From Stenotrophomonas maltophilia (GTDB taxonomy: Bacteria; Pseudomonadota; Gammaproteobacteria; Xanthomonadales; Xanthomonadaceae): a stretch of DNA of 64,000 nucleotides. The notes beneath the pieces were generated by a model. The model worked only from the letters and a program-made list of their open reading frames with translations, had not been told where the DNA came from and did no database searches. Both the position numbers and the translations under genes were made by a program. The stretch spans positions 37,508-101,507 of the forward strand of contig NZ_QFHO01000015.1 in the NCBI RefSeq assembly GCF_004920835.1. The letters are read 5' to 3'. Positions 18,215 through 29,525 of the stretch are shown one piece after another; position 1 is the first letter of the stretch; each line of letters opens with the position of its first letter.

Positions 18215-20107
18215 TCAGGCCGACAACTCCAGCAGCAGCTTGTTCAGGCGTGCCACGTAGGCGCCCGGGTCCTTCAGGCTGTCGCCGGCGGCCAGCGCAG
18301 CCTGGTCGAACAGCACCCGGCCCAGGTCGTCGAAGCGTGCGCCATCGGCTTCCGCATCCAGCTTGGCGATCAGCGGATGACCTGGATTGATCTCCAGTAC
18401 CGGCTTGCTGTCCGGCACCTTCTGCCCGCTGGCTTCCAGGATCTGGCGCATCTGCAGGCCCAGGTCCTGTTCGCCGATGGCCAGCACCGCCGGCGAATCG
18501 GTCAGGCGGTGCGAGACGCGCACTTCGGCCACGTCATCGCCCAGCACCGTCTTCAGGCGCTCGACGAGGCCCTGCTTGTCCTTTGCTGCCGCTTCCTGCT
18601 CCTGCTTGTCGGCTTCGCTTTCCAGCGCACCCAGGTCGAGGTCACCACGCGCGATGTCGACGAAGCCCTTGCCGTCGAAATCGGTCAGGTAGCCCATCAG
18701 CCACTCGTCGATGCGGTCGGTCAGCAGCAGCACTTCCACGCCCTTCTTGCGGAACACTTCCAGGTGCGGGCTGTTGCGCACCTGGCTATAGCTCTCGCCG
18801 GTCAGGTAATAGATCTTGTCCTGGCCTTCGGCCATTCGGCCAATATAATCGGCCAGCGACACGCTCTGCGCATCGCCGTCGCCACGGGTGGAGGCGAAGC
18901 GCAGCAGGCCGGCCACCTTCTCGCGGTTGTTGTAGTCCTCGGCCGGGCCTTCCTTCAGCACCTGGCCGAATTCCTTCCAGAACGTGGCGTACTGCTCCGG
19001 CTTGTCGGCGGCCAGCTTGTCCAGCATGTCCAGCGAGCGCTTGGTCAGCGCGGCCTTCATCGAATCGATGACCGGGCCGGACTGCAGGATCTCGCGCGAA
19101 ACGTTCAGCGACAGATCATTGGAATCAACCACGCCCTTGATGAAGCGCAGGTACAGCGGCAGGAACTGCTCGGCCTGGTCCATCACGAACACGCGCTGCA
19201 CATACAGCTTCAGGCCCTTGGGTGCATCGCGGTGATACAGGTCGAACGGCGCGCGGCCCGGCACGTACAGCAGCGAGGTGTACTCGAGCTTGCCTTCGAC
19301 CTTGTTGTGGCTCCACGCCAGCGGGTCGCTGTGGTCGTGCGCCACGTGCTTGTAGAACTCGGTGTACTCGGCGTCGCTGATTTCAGTACGCGGACGGGTC
19401 CACAGCGCGCTGGCGCGGTTGACGGTCTCCCACTCGACGGCCGCGCCTTCTTCGCTGTCTTCCTTCGGCATCTGGATTGGCAGGCCGATATGGTCCGAGT
19501 ACTTCTTGAGGATGCTGCGCAGGCGCCAACCGTCTGCGAAATCGTGCTCGCCGTCCTTCAGGTGCAGCACGATGCGGGTGCCGCGCTCGGCCTTGTCGAC
19601 GGTGGCAACGTCGAAATCGCCTTCACCGCGGGAGGTCCAGCGCACACCTTCGCCTGCAGCCAGGCCGGCGCGGCGCGAGGTCACTTCGACTTCGTCGGCG
19701 ACAATGAAGGCGCTGTAGAAGCCGACGCCGAACTGGCCGATCAGCTGCGAATCCTTCTTCTGGTCGCCGGACAGCTGGCGCAGGAAATCGCCGGTGCCGG
19801 ACTTGGCGATGGTGCCGAGGTGGGCAATGGCTTCGGCGCGGCTCATGCCGATGCCGTTGTCTTCGATGGTGATGGTGTGGGCGGCGGGGTCGAAGCTGAC
19901 GCGCACGCGCAGTTCGCTGTCGCCTTCCAGCAGGGCGGGCTGGGTCAGGGCCTCGAAGCGCAGCTTGTCGGCGGCGTCGGCGGCGTTGGAGACCAGCTCT
20001 CGCAGGAAGATCTCCTTGTTGGAGTACAGCGAGTGGATCATCAGCTGCAGCAGCTGCTTGACTTCGGTCTGGAAGCCAAGGGTTTCGGTCTGGGTGGTCT
20101 CGGTCAT
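18215..20107 (-). CDS. htpG: Chaperone protein HtpG (Hsp90)
   Basis: ATP-dependent Hsp90 chaperone, 630 residues. The GHKL ATPase domain shows [41 protein letters not shown] and [20 protein letters not shown]. Middle-domain blocks include [21 protein letters not shown] and [21 protein letters not shown] 20107 fits the family N terminus. A heat-shock-type promoter is visible upstream. Confidence 0.97.
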   Translation of the reverse strand: MTETTQTETLGFQTEVKQLLQLMIHSLYSNKEIFLRELVSNAADAADKLRFEALTQPALLEGDSELRVRVSFDPAAHTITIEDNGIGMSRAEAIAHLGTIAKSGTGDFLRQLSGDQKKDSQLIGQFGVGFYSAFIVADEVEVTSRRAGLAAGEGVRWTSRGEGDFDVATVDKAERGTRIVLHLKDGEHDFADGWRLRSILKKYSDHIGLPIQMPKEDSEEGAAVEWETVNRASALWTRPRTEISDAEYTEFYKHVAHDHSDPLAWSHNKVEGKLEYTSLLYVPGRAPFDLYHRDAPKGLKLYVQRVFVMDQAEQFLPLYLRFIKGVVDSNDLSLNVSREILQSGPVIDSMKAALTKRSLDMLDKLAADKPEQYATFWKEFGQVLKEGPAEDYNNREKVAGLLRFASTRGDGDAQSVSLADYIGRMAEGQDKIYYLTGESYSQVRNSPHLEVFRKKGVEVLLLTDRIDEWLMGYLTDFDGKGFVDIARGDLDLGALESEADKQEQEAAAKDKQGLVERLKTVLGDDVAEVRVSHRLTDSPAVLAIGEQDLGLQMRQILEASGQKVPDSKPVLEINPGHPLIAKLDAEADGARFDDLGRVLFDQAALAAGDSLKDPGAYVARLNKLLLELSA

Positions 20108-20159
20108 CGATAAGGCTCCGTGTGCAATGCCGCGCCAGCGCGTGCGGCCTCGCCAAGGG

Positions 20160-20185
20160 GTATGGCTGATTGTCCCGAAATCAAG
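20160..20185 (-). promoter_or_regulatory. Candidate sigma-32 promoter of htpG
   Basis: On the minus strand, CCCTTGAT (core CTTGAT, 20180-20185) lies 14 bp before CCATAC (20160-20165), which is close to the heat-shock consensus CTTGAA-N13/15-CCCAT. It is ~55 bp upstream of the htpG start. Assigned by eye. Confidence 0.45.
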
Positions 20186-20222
20186 GGGTTGGTCGGCCGG
20201 GCTGCGCCCGGCACCCGCTCAG

Positions 20223-20276
20223 TGCAACTGCAACTGCAACTGCAACTGCCAAAGCCAGAGCCAGAGCCAGAGCCAG
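20223..20276. repeat. Two adjacent hexanucleotide microsatellites
   Basis: Four copies of TGCAAC (20223-20246) are followed after 6 bp by four copies of AGCCAG (20253-20276). They lie in the non-coding htpG-rsmD gap. A degenerate relative (GCTCTGGCTGTTGCTTCGGC) recurs at ~20678-20700 just before rsmD. Confidence 0.85.
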
Positions 20277-20294
20277 AGCGGCATTCCGTGGGAT

Positions 20295-20396
20295 GGCGGG
20301 GCACTGTGGGTTCGCGGGGACGGCGCAAGTACGTCCATGTAGCCTTGGTCGCCGCATCCATGCGGCTCACACCCCGCGAACCCACAGTGCCCCGCC
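20295..20396. repeat. 102-bp inverted-repeat element, copy 1
   Basis: Perfect terminal inverted repeats (GGCGGGGCACTGTGGGTTCG... mirrored at 20372-20396, ~25 bp) enclose a centre with GTCCATG, CTTGG and the small palindrome GCCGCATCCATGCGGC. Its homologue at 20548-20649 has the same total length and centre but different arms. It is distinct from the GTAG repeats. Confidence 0.85.
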
Positions 20397-20420
20397 TCTG
20401 ACAGGTTCACGCGGCTGTTA

Positions 20421-20444
20421 GTAGGTGTCGACCTTGGTCGACAC
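20421..20444. repeat. Single GTAG-type repeat
   Basis: GTAGGTGTCGACCTTGGTCG followed by ACAC forms a GTAG-headed hairpin (stem GTGTCGACC/GGTCGACAC) between the two 102-bp elements. Confidence 0.75.
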
Positions 20445-20470
20445 ATCTGTCAGATATCGATACATCAAAT

Positions 20471-20511
20471 GGGGTCAGATCCGTTTTCCGCAGGAAAACG
20501 GATCTGACCCC
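20471..20511. repeat. GGGGTCAGA-type perfect palindrome
   Basis: Arms of 19 bp, GGGGTCAGATCCGTTTTCC and its exact complement, flank a 3-base GCA loop. A relative with the same GGTCAGA end and GCA loop lies at 26118-26152. It is non-coding. Confidence 0.88.
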
Positions 20512-20547
20512 AAGAGATGTTCCGACAGATCGCAGAAAACTGTCGAA

Positions 20548-20649
20548 GGCGGGGTGGGTCAGGTTGTGGGGGTGTCCGCGGCATGGATGCCGCGGCCAAG
20601 CCCCCATGGACGGGTTTACGGCTTCCCCCACAGCCTGACCCACCCCGCC
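20548..20649. repeat. 102-bp inverted-repeat element, copy 2 (inverted orientation)
   Basis: Terminal arms GGCGGGGTGGGTCAGG.TGTG (25 bp, one mismatch) enclose CCGCGGCATGGATGCCGCGG and CCATGGACGGG. Read on the minus strand, the centre matches copy 1 (GTCCATG..GCTTGG.CGC.GCATCCATGC), so the two are the same family with exchanged arms. Confidence 0.85.
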
Positions 20650-20791
20650 TACCCACAGGAAACCAGCTTTTGTCGTTGCTCTGGCTGTTGCTTCGGCCGT
20701 TGCTTCGGCCTCTGCGGGTTCCAGGCGCCGCCCGGACGACTACAATCCCCTCCATGCTGAAATTCTCGAATACCTCCCGCCGGGGGCGCCA

Positions 20792-21906
<1,115 letters not shown>

Positions 21907-21968
21907 GGCCCCGCTGTACCCGCACCCCCTTTACGTACAACACCACGCACCATTCCGGGAGGAAACCC

Positions 21969-22460
21969 ATGAACACCACCATGCGCGCGATGCTGATCGC
22001 TTCGTTGGCCCTGGCCTTCACCGCCTGCAAGAAGGAAGAGGCCGCTCCGGTCGACGAGGCCAAGCAGGCCCTGGTCGCTCCGGCCAAGGACGACGATGCA
22101 GGCTGGAAGAAGTACCTGCAGGAAGTGGCGATCCAGAACATGGGCAACATCACCAACAGCCCGTTCCTGTACTACCTCTCCCCGGAATCGGATCCGGACT
22201 TCCAGGCCAAGTACGAGCGCCAGACCGAAAGCGCGACCCAGGCCGTGGCCCGTGGCGTGCAGCCGGGCAACATGCTGGCCTTCGGTTCGTCGGCCTCGGG
22301 CAAGATGGCTGACATGATCCAGGCTGTCTTCAAGGACGTGTCGCCGGATTCGATGAAGGGCGTGCGCGTCGTCTTCATCGGCCAGTCGGCCGACAATGCC
22401 CGCGTGCAGGCTGCCATCCAGCCGACCGGTGCCGAGTACATTTTCGTCGAAGCCAAGTAA
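21969..22460 (+). CDS. Putative lipoprotein of unknown function
   Basis: 163 residues with a signal peptide and lipobox LAFTAC (Cys ~20) followed by a charged, Glu/Lys/Ala-rich linker. The rest is a soluble alpha/beta-like domain (WKKYLQEVAIQNMGNITNSPFLYYLSPESD...) ending in GAEYIFVEAK. I cannot name the family. Conserved-looking features are NSPFLYYLSP and RVVFIGQSADN. Good ribosome site GGGAGGAAA before ATG 21969. Confidence 0.75.
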   Translation: MNTTMRAMLIASLALAFTACKKEEAAPVDEAKQALVAPAKDDDAGWKKYLQEVAIQNMGNITNSPFLYYLSPESDPDFQAKYERQTESATQAVARGVQPGNMLAFGSSASGKMADMIQAVFKDVSPDSMKGVRVVFIGQSADNARVQAAIQPTGAEYIFVEAK

Positions 22461-22592
22461 TACCGAGCCATGGCGGCCATGCTCCGGCATGGCCCGGGCG
22501 GCGTCCTGCAAGGGCGCTGCTGATGACCTGACCGGCCCGCGCGCCCGCGTTGGCCGGTCCTTTGTCCCAGGGCGCGGGCGAGGAGTATCGCC

Positions 22593-22874
22593 GTGTCGCT
22601 GAAAATCAACGAGCTCTGCGTCAACTGCGACGTATGCGAGCCGGCCTGCCCGAACCAGGCCATTGCGATGGGTGAAACCATCTACGTGATCGACCCTGCG
22701 CGCTGCACCGAATGCGTGGGTCATTTCGACGAGCCACAGTGCGTGGTCGTCTGCCCGGTCGAGTGCATCGACCCGGACCCGGAGATCGTGGAAACGGAAG
22801 ACCAGCTGCTGGCCAAGCTGCGCCAGCTGCAGCACGATCACCCCGAACTCTACGCGGAGCCCCCATCCGAATGA
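22593..22874 (+). CDS. YfhL-family 2[4Fe-4S] ferredoxin
   Basis: A 93-residue ferredoxin. First cluster CVNCDVCEPACP, second CTECVGHFDEPQCVVVCPVECI with the extended loop typical of the YfhL/Alvin family, then an acidic helical tail. It starts at GTG 22593 with AGGAG 7 nt upstream. The TGA stop overlaps the ggt ATG. Confidence 0.93.
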   Translation: MSLKINELCVNCDVCEPACPNQAIAMGETIYVIDPARCTECVGHFDEPQCVVVCPVECIDPDPEIVETEDQLLAKLRQLQHDHPELYAEPPSE

Positions 22875-24601
22875 AGACGCTGATCGTCCGCCCCTTGTTG
22901 CTGCTTGGCCTGCTGCTGAGCCCGATCGCCTGGGCCGACAGCCCGGTCCGGGCCGAGCGCCCCGATGGTGCGGCCATCGCCAGTGGCCACCGACTGGCCA
23001 CCCAGGCCGGCATCGACATCCTGGCGCAGGGCGGCAACGCCTTCGACGCCGCAGTGGCGGTGTCGTCCACGCTGGCGGTGGTCGAGCCGATCAGCTCGGG
23101 CCTGGGCGGCGGCGGCTTCTTCCTGCTGCATGATGCGGCCACCGGCAAGGATGTGATGCTGGACGCGCGCGAGACCGCGCCGGCCGCTGCGACCCCGCAG
23201 GCCTACCTGGACAAGAAGGGCGACCTCGACCGTGACCGCTCGGTCAACGGGCCGTGGTCGGCTGGCATCCCCGGCCTGCCGGCGGCGCTGGTCGAGCTCT
23301 CGGCCAAGCACGGCAAGCTGCCGCTGTCGGCCTCGCTGCAACCGGCGATCCGCATCGCCCGCGAAGGCTTCCCGGTGTACGACCGCATGGCCAAGGGCTA
23401 TGCCTCGCGCCGTGAAGTGATGGAACGCTACCCCGGCACGCGCGAGGTTTACCTGCGCAACGGCAAGCCGATCGCCACCGGCGACCTGTTCCAGCAGCCG
23501 GAGCTGGCGCAGACCCTGGAACGCCTCGCCGCTGACGGCTTCGATGGCTTCTACAAGGGCCAGACCGGCAAGCTGCTGCTGGCCGGCGTGAAACAGGCCG
23601 GTGGCAAGTGGACCGCCGAGGAGCTGTCGGGCTACCGCGTGAAGCTGCGCGAGCCGATCGTCTTCAACTACCGCGACTGGAAGATCACCACGGCGTCGCC
23701 GCCGTCTTCCGGCGGCATCGCGCTCGCGTCGATGCTGCAGATCCTGGAAGGCTGGGACCTGAAGTCGATGGATGAGGCCCACCGCACCCACCTGGTGGTG
23801 GAAGCGATGCGCCGTGCCTACCGTGACCGCACCTTCTTCCTCGGCGATCCGGACTTCGTGCAGATCCCGCAGAAGGTGCTGACCAGCAAGGATTACGCGC
23901 AGGGCCTGCGCGCCACCATCCATCCGGAGAAGGCCACGCCCAGCGACCTGCTGTCGGGCAACCCGACCCCGCTGGAGGACGACGAGACCACCCATTTCTC
24001 GATCATCGACCGCGACGGCAACCGGGTAGGCGCCACCCAGACCGTCAACCTGCTGTACGGCTCGGGCCTGATTCCGAAGGGCACCGGCGTGCTGCTGAAC
24101 AACGAGATGGACGACTTCGCGCTCAAGCCGGGTACGCCCAACGCGTTCGGCGTGATGGGCTATGAGGCCAATGCGCCGAAGCCGGGCAAGCGCATGCTCA
24201 GCTCGATGACGCCGACCTTCATGGAGAATGCCGACAAGGTGGTGGTACTGGGCACGCCGGGCGGCAGCCGCATCATCACCATGGTGCTGCTGGGCATCCT
24301 CGGCTACGACGCCGGCCTGGACGCGCAGCAGGTCGCCGCGCTGCCGCGCTACCACCACCAGTGGCTGCCGGACCTGATCGAAGCCGAGAACGATGCGTTC
24401 GACGCCGGCACGGTGAAGCAGCTGCAGGCGATGGGCCACAAGATCGACCTGCCAGGCAATGTCGCCGCCGGCGGCCGCGGTTCCAGCCACGTCTGGGGCA
24501 ACCTGCAGACCGTGGAATGGGACCGCAAAGCGAACAAACTGTTCGGTGGCAGCGACCCGCGCAACCCGGTGGGCAGTGCCCAGGTTGTACCGGCGCATTG
24601 A
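22871..24601 (+). CDS. ggt: Gamma-glutamyltranspeptidase
   Basis: Periplasmic Ntn-hydrolase (576 residues) that transfers or hydrolyses gamma-glutamyl groups of glutathione. Signal peptide MKTLIVRPLLLLGLLLSPIAWA. The large subunit shows the GGGGFFLLHD block and RETAPAAA (substrate Arg). Autocleavage is expected before the Thr of DDETTHFSIID. The small subunit has NLLYGSGL, MLSSMTPTF and GTPGGSRII. A terminator follows. Confidence 0.95.
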   Translation: MKTLIVRPLLLLGLLLSPIAWADSPVRAERPDGAAIASGHRLATQAGIDILAQGGNAFDAAVAVSSTLAVVEPISSGLGGGGFFLLHDAATGKDVMLDARETAPAAATPQAYLDKKGDLDRDRSVNGPWSAGIPGLPAALVELSAKHGKLPLSASLQPAIRIAREGFPVYDRMAKGYASRREVMERYPGTREVYLRNGKPIATGDLFQQPELAQTLERLAADGFDGFYKGQTGKLLLAGVKQAGGKWTAEELSGYRVKLREPIVFNYRDWKITTASPPSSGGIALASMLQILEGWDLKSMDEAHRTHLVVEAMRRAYRDRTFFLGDPDFVQIPQKVLTSKDYAQGLRATIHPEKATPSDLLSGNPTPLEDDETTHFSIIDRDGNRVGATQTVNLLYGSGLIPKGTGVLLNNEMDDFALKPGTPNAFGVMGYEANAPKPGKRMLSSMTPTFMENADKVVVLGTPGGSRIITMVLLGILGYDAGLDAQQVAALPRYHHQWLPDLIEAENDAFDAGTVKQLQAMGHKIDLPGNVAAGGRGSSHVWGNLQTVEWDRKANKLFGGSDPRNPVGSAQVVPAH

Positions 24602-24612
24602 TGCTCCGGCAG

Positions 24613-24631
24613 CGCCGGGCCATGCCCGGCG
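24613..24631. repeat. Short GC palindrome after ggt
   Basis: CGCCGGGCCATGCCCGGCG is a perfect stem-loop just past the ggt stop. It resembles the stems of GTAG repeats but lacks a clear GTAG head. Confidence 0.6.
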
Positions 24632-24648
24632 TACGGAGGGCCTGGAGA

Positions 24649-24670
24649 CCCCGCCAACCGGCGGGGTTTT
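24649..24670 (+). terminator. Intrinsic terminator of ggt
   Basis: CCCCGCC-AACC-GGCGGGG followed by TTTT. This 7-bp all-GC stem lies 48 bp after the ggt stop. Confidence 0.85.
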
Positions 24671-24720
24671 CCGTTTCGAATCTAGCGATTATTTAACGAG
24701 CCGACGCCGATAATTGGCGC

Positions 24721-25608
<888 letters not shown>

Positions 25609-25610
25609 AT

Positions 25611-25710
25611 GTAGAGCCGAGCATGAGCTATGCCGGTCGTCCTGACCGACACCCTGCGGGTCGTCGCGAGCGACGTTGGCAGCGGCTCCTGCCGCTGCCT
25701 TCGGCTCTAC
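25611..25710. repeat. 100-bp region bounded by inverted GTAGAGCCGA
   Basis: GTAGAGCCGA at the left and TCGGCTCTAC at the right enclose ~80 bp with two smaller hairpins (CGGTCGTCCTGACCG and GCAGCGGC...GCCGCTGC). It is a composite of GTAG repeats at the convergent ends of the MBL gene and psiF. Confidence 0.7.
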
Positions 25711-25725
25711 AGCAGGAGTCAGCCG

Positions 25726-26019
25726 CTACGACGCCTTCAGGCAGCTGCTCATGAAGGTCTTGCGTGCATCACCGGCCAGCTTCTTCGTGCCCGCATCGGC
25801 GTTGCACTTGCGCATGCGTTCCTGCGGTGTGGTCGCGGCCTTGCTGTCGGTAGCGTGGCCGCTGAGGCAGGAGCTCTGCGCGGTCTTGTAGGCGTCGCCC
25901 TTGAGCCCCTTGTTCTTGGCCGAGCAGTCGGCCATGCGTTGCTGCTGCGGAGTGGTGGCATTGGCAGCCAAGGGGAGGCCGACCAGCAGGACGGCGGCCA
26001 GCAGGAAAGAGGCTTTCAT
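25726..26019 (-). CDS. psiF: PsiF-family secreted protein
   Basis: 97 residues with a signal peptide (MKASFLLAAVLLVGLPLAANA). Two PsiF repeats follow: TPQQQRMADCSAKNKGLKGDAYKTAQSSCL is echoed by TPQERMRKCNADAG..KLAGDARKTFMSSCL, each with two cysteines. The family is phosphate-starvation-inducible in E. coli; its biochemical role is unknown. It lies between upp and a phosphate-scavenging gene set. Start at ATG 26019. Confidence 0.88.
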   Translation of the reverse strand: MKASFLLAAVLLVGLPLAANATTPQQQRMADCSAKNKGLKGDAYKTAQSSCLSGHATDSKAATTPQERMRKCNADAGTKKLAGDARKTFMSSCLKAS

Positions 26020-26117
26020 CGAGAGCTCCAAGGGTGGCGGGTGCGCGGAGCATTCGCTTCCCGGCGCCAAGAGCACGTGAAGAATCGCAACGCGGCCGCG
26101 ACGCGCCGCGCTGTTTA

Positions 26118-26152
26118 GGTCAGAACCCTTTCGGCACGAAAGGGCTCTGACC
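26118..26152. repeat. GGTCAGA-type palindrome downstream of upp
   Basis: Arms GGTCAGAACCCTTTCG and CGAAAGGGCTCTGACC (16 bp, one mismatch) around a GCA loop, 11 bp past the upp stop. It has the same plan as the palindrome at 20471-20511 and could serve as the upp terminator hairpin, though no U-run follows. Confidence 0.75.
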
Positions 26153-26162
26153 CCGCTGGCAT

Positions 26163-26795
26163 TCAGCCGACGCGGGTACCGAAGATGCGATCACCGGCAT
26201 CGCCCAGGCCGGGCAGGATGTAGCCCTTGTCGTTGAGCTGGGCATCGATGGCCGCGGTGTAGATCTCCACGTCCGGGTGCACGGCCTTGACCGCCTCGAT
26301 GCCTTCCGGCGCCGCGACCAGGAAGATGCCCTTGATGCGGCGGGCACCGGCACGCTTGAGCATGTCGATGGTGGCGATCAGGGTGCCGCCGGTAGCCAGC
26401 ATCGGATCCAGGATCAGCGCATCGCGTTCTTCCAGGCGACCGGTCAGGCGCTCGAAGTAGGGCACCGGCTGCAGGGTTTCCTCATCGCGCTGCAGTCCGA
26501 CCACGCTGACGCGGGCGGCCGGGATCAGCGACAGCACGCCGCTGAGCATGCCCAGGCCGGCGCGCAGGATCGGCACCACGGTGATCTTGGCCCCGGCAAT
26601 GCGCTGTACGGTGACCGGGCCGGCCCAGCCGGGGAGGGTGTGCGGCTCGGTCTCGAGGTCGGCGGTGGCCTCGTAGGCCAGCAGCGTGCCCAGCTCGTTG
26701 GCCAGTTCGCGGAAATCCTTGGTGCTGAGCGCGGCGTTGCGCATCAGGCCGATCTTGTGCTGCACCAGCGGGTGGCGCACTTCGACGATCTTCAT
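26163..26795 (-). CDS. upp: Uracil phosphoribosyltransferase
   Basis: Salvages uracil to UMP using PRPP. The 210 residues start [19 protein letters not shown]. They carry the [10 protein letters not shown] block, the PRPP loop [17 protein letters not shown], and the uracil-binding [16 protein letters not shown] at the C terminus. A long upstream frame extension is rejected because family proteins begin at ATG 26795. Confidence 0.96.
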   Translation of the reverse strand: MKIVEVRHPLVQHKIGLMRNAALSTKDFRELANELGTLLAYEATADLETEPHTLPGWAGPVTVQRIAGAKITVVPILRAGLGMLSGVLSLIPAARVSVVGLQRDEETLQPVPYFERLTGRLEERDALILDPMLATGGTLIATIDMLKRAGARRIKGIFLVAAPEGIEAVKAVHPDVEIYTAAIDAQLNDKGYILPGLGDAGDRIFGTRVG

Positions 26796-26963
26796 GGTCG
26801 GGAAGGGGGAAAAGGAGAGAGGACGCCATTTTGCCGGATCGGCGGGCCGAACCCAAACCTGGCCCGGAGCAGCCTTACATGAAATGTGCAGGCGCATGTC
26901 ACGGCCATGCAACCTTGCGGACATACCGTGCAGACCCATTCTTAACAGGAATGGGGATTCCCA

Positions 26964-29525
26964 GTGCATATCAAGACTCCGTTGGCCGTTGCCATCACCC
27001 TGACCCTGGCGATGGGGGCCGCAGCTCCGCTGCAGGCGGCCGGGCAGCAGGCGGTTGCCGCCACCGGCGCCGTGGCCGCTGAGGCGGTCGATCTGGACCG
27101 CATCGAAGTGCGCGCCCAGCTCGAATCACAGATCCGCGCCGTTGACCTGAAGCGCAGCAGTGATGCGATCGAAGATGCCGTGTCCTCCGATGCACTGGGC
27201 CAGTACCCGGACAAGAATGTCGCCGAATCGCTGCAGCGCCTGCCGGGCATCAGCGTGACCCGCGACCAGGGCGAAGGGCGCTTCGTGGTCATCCGCGGCC
27301 TGGACGCCAACCTCAACAGCGTCAGCGTGGACGGCATTGCCGTCGGTACGCCGGAAGATTCCAGTCGTGCCGCACCGCTGGATGTGATTCCATCCGATTC
27401 CACCGAGCGCCTGCGCGTAGTGAAGTCGCCGACCCCGGACATGCCGGGTGATGCCATCGGCGGCGCCGTGCTTGTGGAGTCGGCCTCGGCCTTCGACCGC
27501 GACGGTCGCAGCCTGCGTGGCAAGATCGAAGGCAGCCACCAGCAGCTGTCCGGCGAGACCAGTCCCAAGGCCGCCTTCAACTACAGCGAAGTGTTCAACG
27601 ACACCTTCGGTGTGGCGCTTGGCGTGAACTACCAGAAGCGCAAGTTCGAGTCGGACAACACCGAAGTGGAGTATGACGGCGAGGACAACGCCGTCCCCGG
27701 CGATGTCACCGCGATCAACCTGCAGCATCGCAAGTACGAGATCGAGCGCAAGCGCATCGGTGCCAACCTCAACCTCGACTGGCGCCCGAATGAAGACAGC
27801 AAATACTACCTGCGCACGCTGTACACCCAGTTCGACGATGCGGAGACCCGCCAGCGCGTGATCTTCAACTTCGACGACGCGAAGATGGTCAAGACCGGCA
27901 CCGACCAGTATCGGCTGGATGGCATGCCGAAGGATTCCATCGACAAGCGCATGCGCTACCGCACCAAGAAGGAAAACACCTTCGCGGCAAGTCTCGGTGG
28001 CGAGAACAAGCTGACCAACGCCGTGGTCGATTACCGGATCGGCTACACCCGCACCGAAGAGCGGGTGAACGACGAGATGGAGGCCCGTTTCAAGCTTGAT
28101 GGCAAGGCCTTCAATGGCACCCTGGACCAGCGCAGCCGCCTGCCCAGCTACAGCTTCGACAACCCGCAGTGGCTGGACAATGGCAACTACGCGTTCGACC
28201 GCTTCGTGCTCTCGCCCAAGCAGGTCAACGACAAGGAACACAGCGCGCAGGTCAACGTGCGCTTCGACGGCGACAGCAGCAGCATCAAGTTCGGCCTGCT
28301 GGGCCGCTGGCGCGACCGCGACGTGAATGTGGACGAGCGCGAGCTGCGCGTCGGCCCGAAGGTGGCGCTGTCGAGCTGGACAACCTCCTCGCCGGAACAC
28401 CGCCACGGCAACCTGGGTGACGGCATGGATTCGGCCGCGATGCGTGCCTTCTGGGCGGCCAATGGTGGCCAGTACAGCGCTCGCCCGCAGGATGTCGGTG
28501 GCAACGCGATGACATCGCTGGAAGAGGACTACGTGGCCAGCGAAGACATCTTCGCCAGCTATGCCATGGGCACCTGGGACGTGGGTGCACTGCGCATCAT
28601 CGGCGGTGTGCGCGTGGAAAACACCCAGTTCAAGGCAACCGGCAACCAGGTGGACGTGGCCGCCAACGGGCGCAGCTTCACGGTTACCCCGCGCGTGGCC
28701 AACAGCAGCTACACCAACGTGCTGCCGGGCCTGCACCTGCGCTACGACGCGGCCGATGACTGGGTACTGCGCGCCTCGGCCAACAAGACCGTATCGCGTC
28801 CTTCCTTCGGCGATGTCTCGCCACGCGTGGGCTACAGCCGCGGCGACGAGGAAGTGCGCCTGGGTAATCCGGAACTGGATCCGTACGAGTCGAAGAACAT
28901 CGACCTGTCGGTGGAGAAGTACATCGGCAGCACCGGTATCGTTTCACTTGGCCTGTTCCACAAGTCGATCGATGGCTACATCGTGCAAACGGTGCGGACC
29001 AATGATCCCGCTTATGGCGGCTTCGACGTGACCCAGCCGATCAATGGCCGCAAGGCCACCGTGCGCGGTGCGGAATTCAACTGGCAGCAGCAGCTGGCTT
29101 TCCTGCCAGCCGGCCTGGACGGCCTGCTGGTCGGCGCCAGCGGTACCTGGCTGGATACCAGGTTCGATGCCGGCATCAAGGACCGCGCCGGGGAGGATTT
29201 CACCCTGCCGCGCGCCTCCAAGCATGTCTACAGCGCCCACATCGGCTATGAAAAGTATGGTGTCAGTACGCGGCTGGCGGCGGTGTACCGCAGCGAGTAC
29301 CTGGACAGCATCGGCAAGGGCCGCGCATTCGATATCTACGTTGCACCCAACACCCAGCTCGATTTCTCGCTGGACTACAAGTTCACCCCGCGTGTGAGCA
29401 TGTACTTCGAGGCGCAGAACCTGCTGGACAAGCCGCTGGAGCTGTACCAGGGGACGCGCTCGCGCACCCTGCAGATGGAAGAGTACGGCCGTACCTATGC
29501 GCTGGGCCTGAAGGTGGCGCTGTGA
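26964..29525 (+). CDS. TonB-dependent outer-membrane receptor (phosphate-ester locus)
   Basis: 853 residues: signal peptide, plug domain ([38 protein letters not shown] pattern) and a beta-barrel ending in a C-terminal YALGLKVAL with terminal hydrophobic residue. The plug sequence resembles the Xanthomonas/Caulobacter type of TonB receptor. Translation starts at GTG 26964 (site GGGGATTCCCA). The stop overlaps the phytase start, so phytate or its breakdown products are the likely cargo, by inference from context. Confidence 0.9.
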   Translation: MHIKTPLAVAITLTLAMGAAAPLQAAGQQAVAATGAVAAEAVDLDRIEVRAQLESQIRAVDLKRSSDAIEDAVSSDALGQYPDKNVAESLQRLPGISVTRDQGEGRFVVIRGLDANLNSVSVDGIAVGTPEDSSRAAPLDVIPSDSTERLRVVKSPTPDMPGDAIGGAVLVESASAFDRDGRSLRGKIEGSHQQLSGETSPKAAFNYSEVFNDTFGVALGVNYQKRKFESDNTEVEYDGEDNAVPGDVTAINLQHRKYEIERKRIGANLNLDWRPNEDSKYYLRTLYTQFDDAETRQRVIFNFDDAKMVKTGTDQYRLDGMPKDSIDKRMRYRTKKENTFAASLGGENKLTNAVVDYRIGYTRTEERVNDEMEARFKLDGKAFNGTLDQRSRLPSYSFDNPQWLDNGNYAFDRFVLSPKQVNDKEHSAQVNVRFDGDSSSIKFGLLGRWRDRDVNVDERELRVGPKVALSSWTTSSPEHRHGNLGDGMDSAAMRAFWAANGGQYSARPQDVGGNAMTSLEEDYVASEDIFASYAMGTWDVGALRIIGGVRVENTQFKATGNQVDVAANGRSFTVTPRVANSSYTNVLPGLHLRYDAADDWVLRASANKTVSRPSFGDVSPRVGYSRGDEEVRLGNPELDPYESKNIDLSVEKYIGSTGIVSLGLFHKSIDGYIVQTVRTNDPAYGGFDVTQPINGRKATVRGAEFNWQQQLAFLPAGLDGLLVGASGTWLDTRFDAGIKDRAGEDFTLPRASKHVYSAHIGYEKYGVSTRLAAVYRSEYLDSIGKGRAFDIYVAPNTQLDFSLDYKFTPRVSMYFEAQNLLDKPLELYQGTRSRTLQMEEYGRTYALGLKVAL

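Noticed and set aside
26880..26960. PHO-box-like ATGTCACGGCCATGCAAC upstream of the TonB receptor
   Set aside because: Only one half resembles the CTGTCAT repeat. Too weak to call, although phosphate control would make sense.
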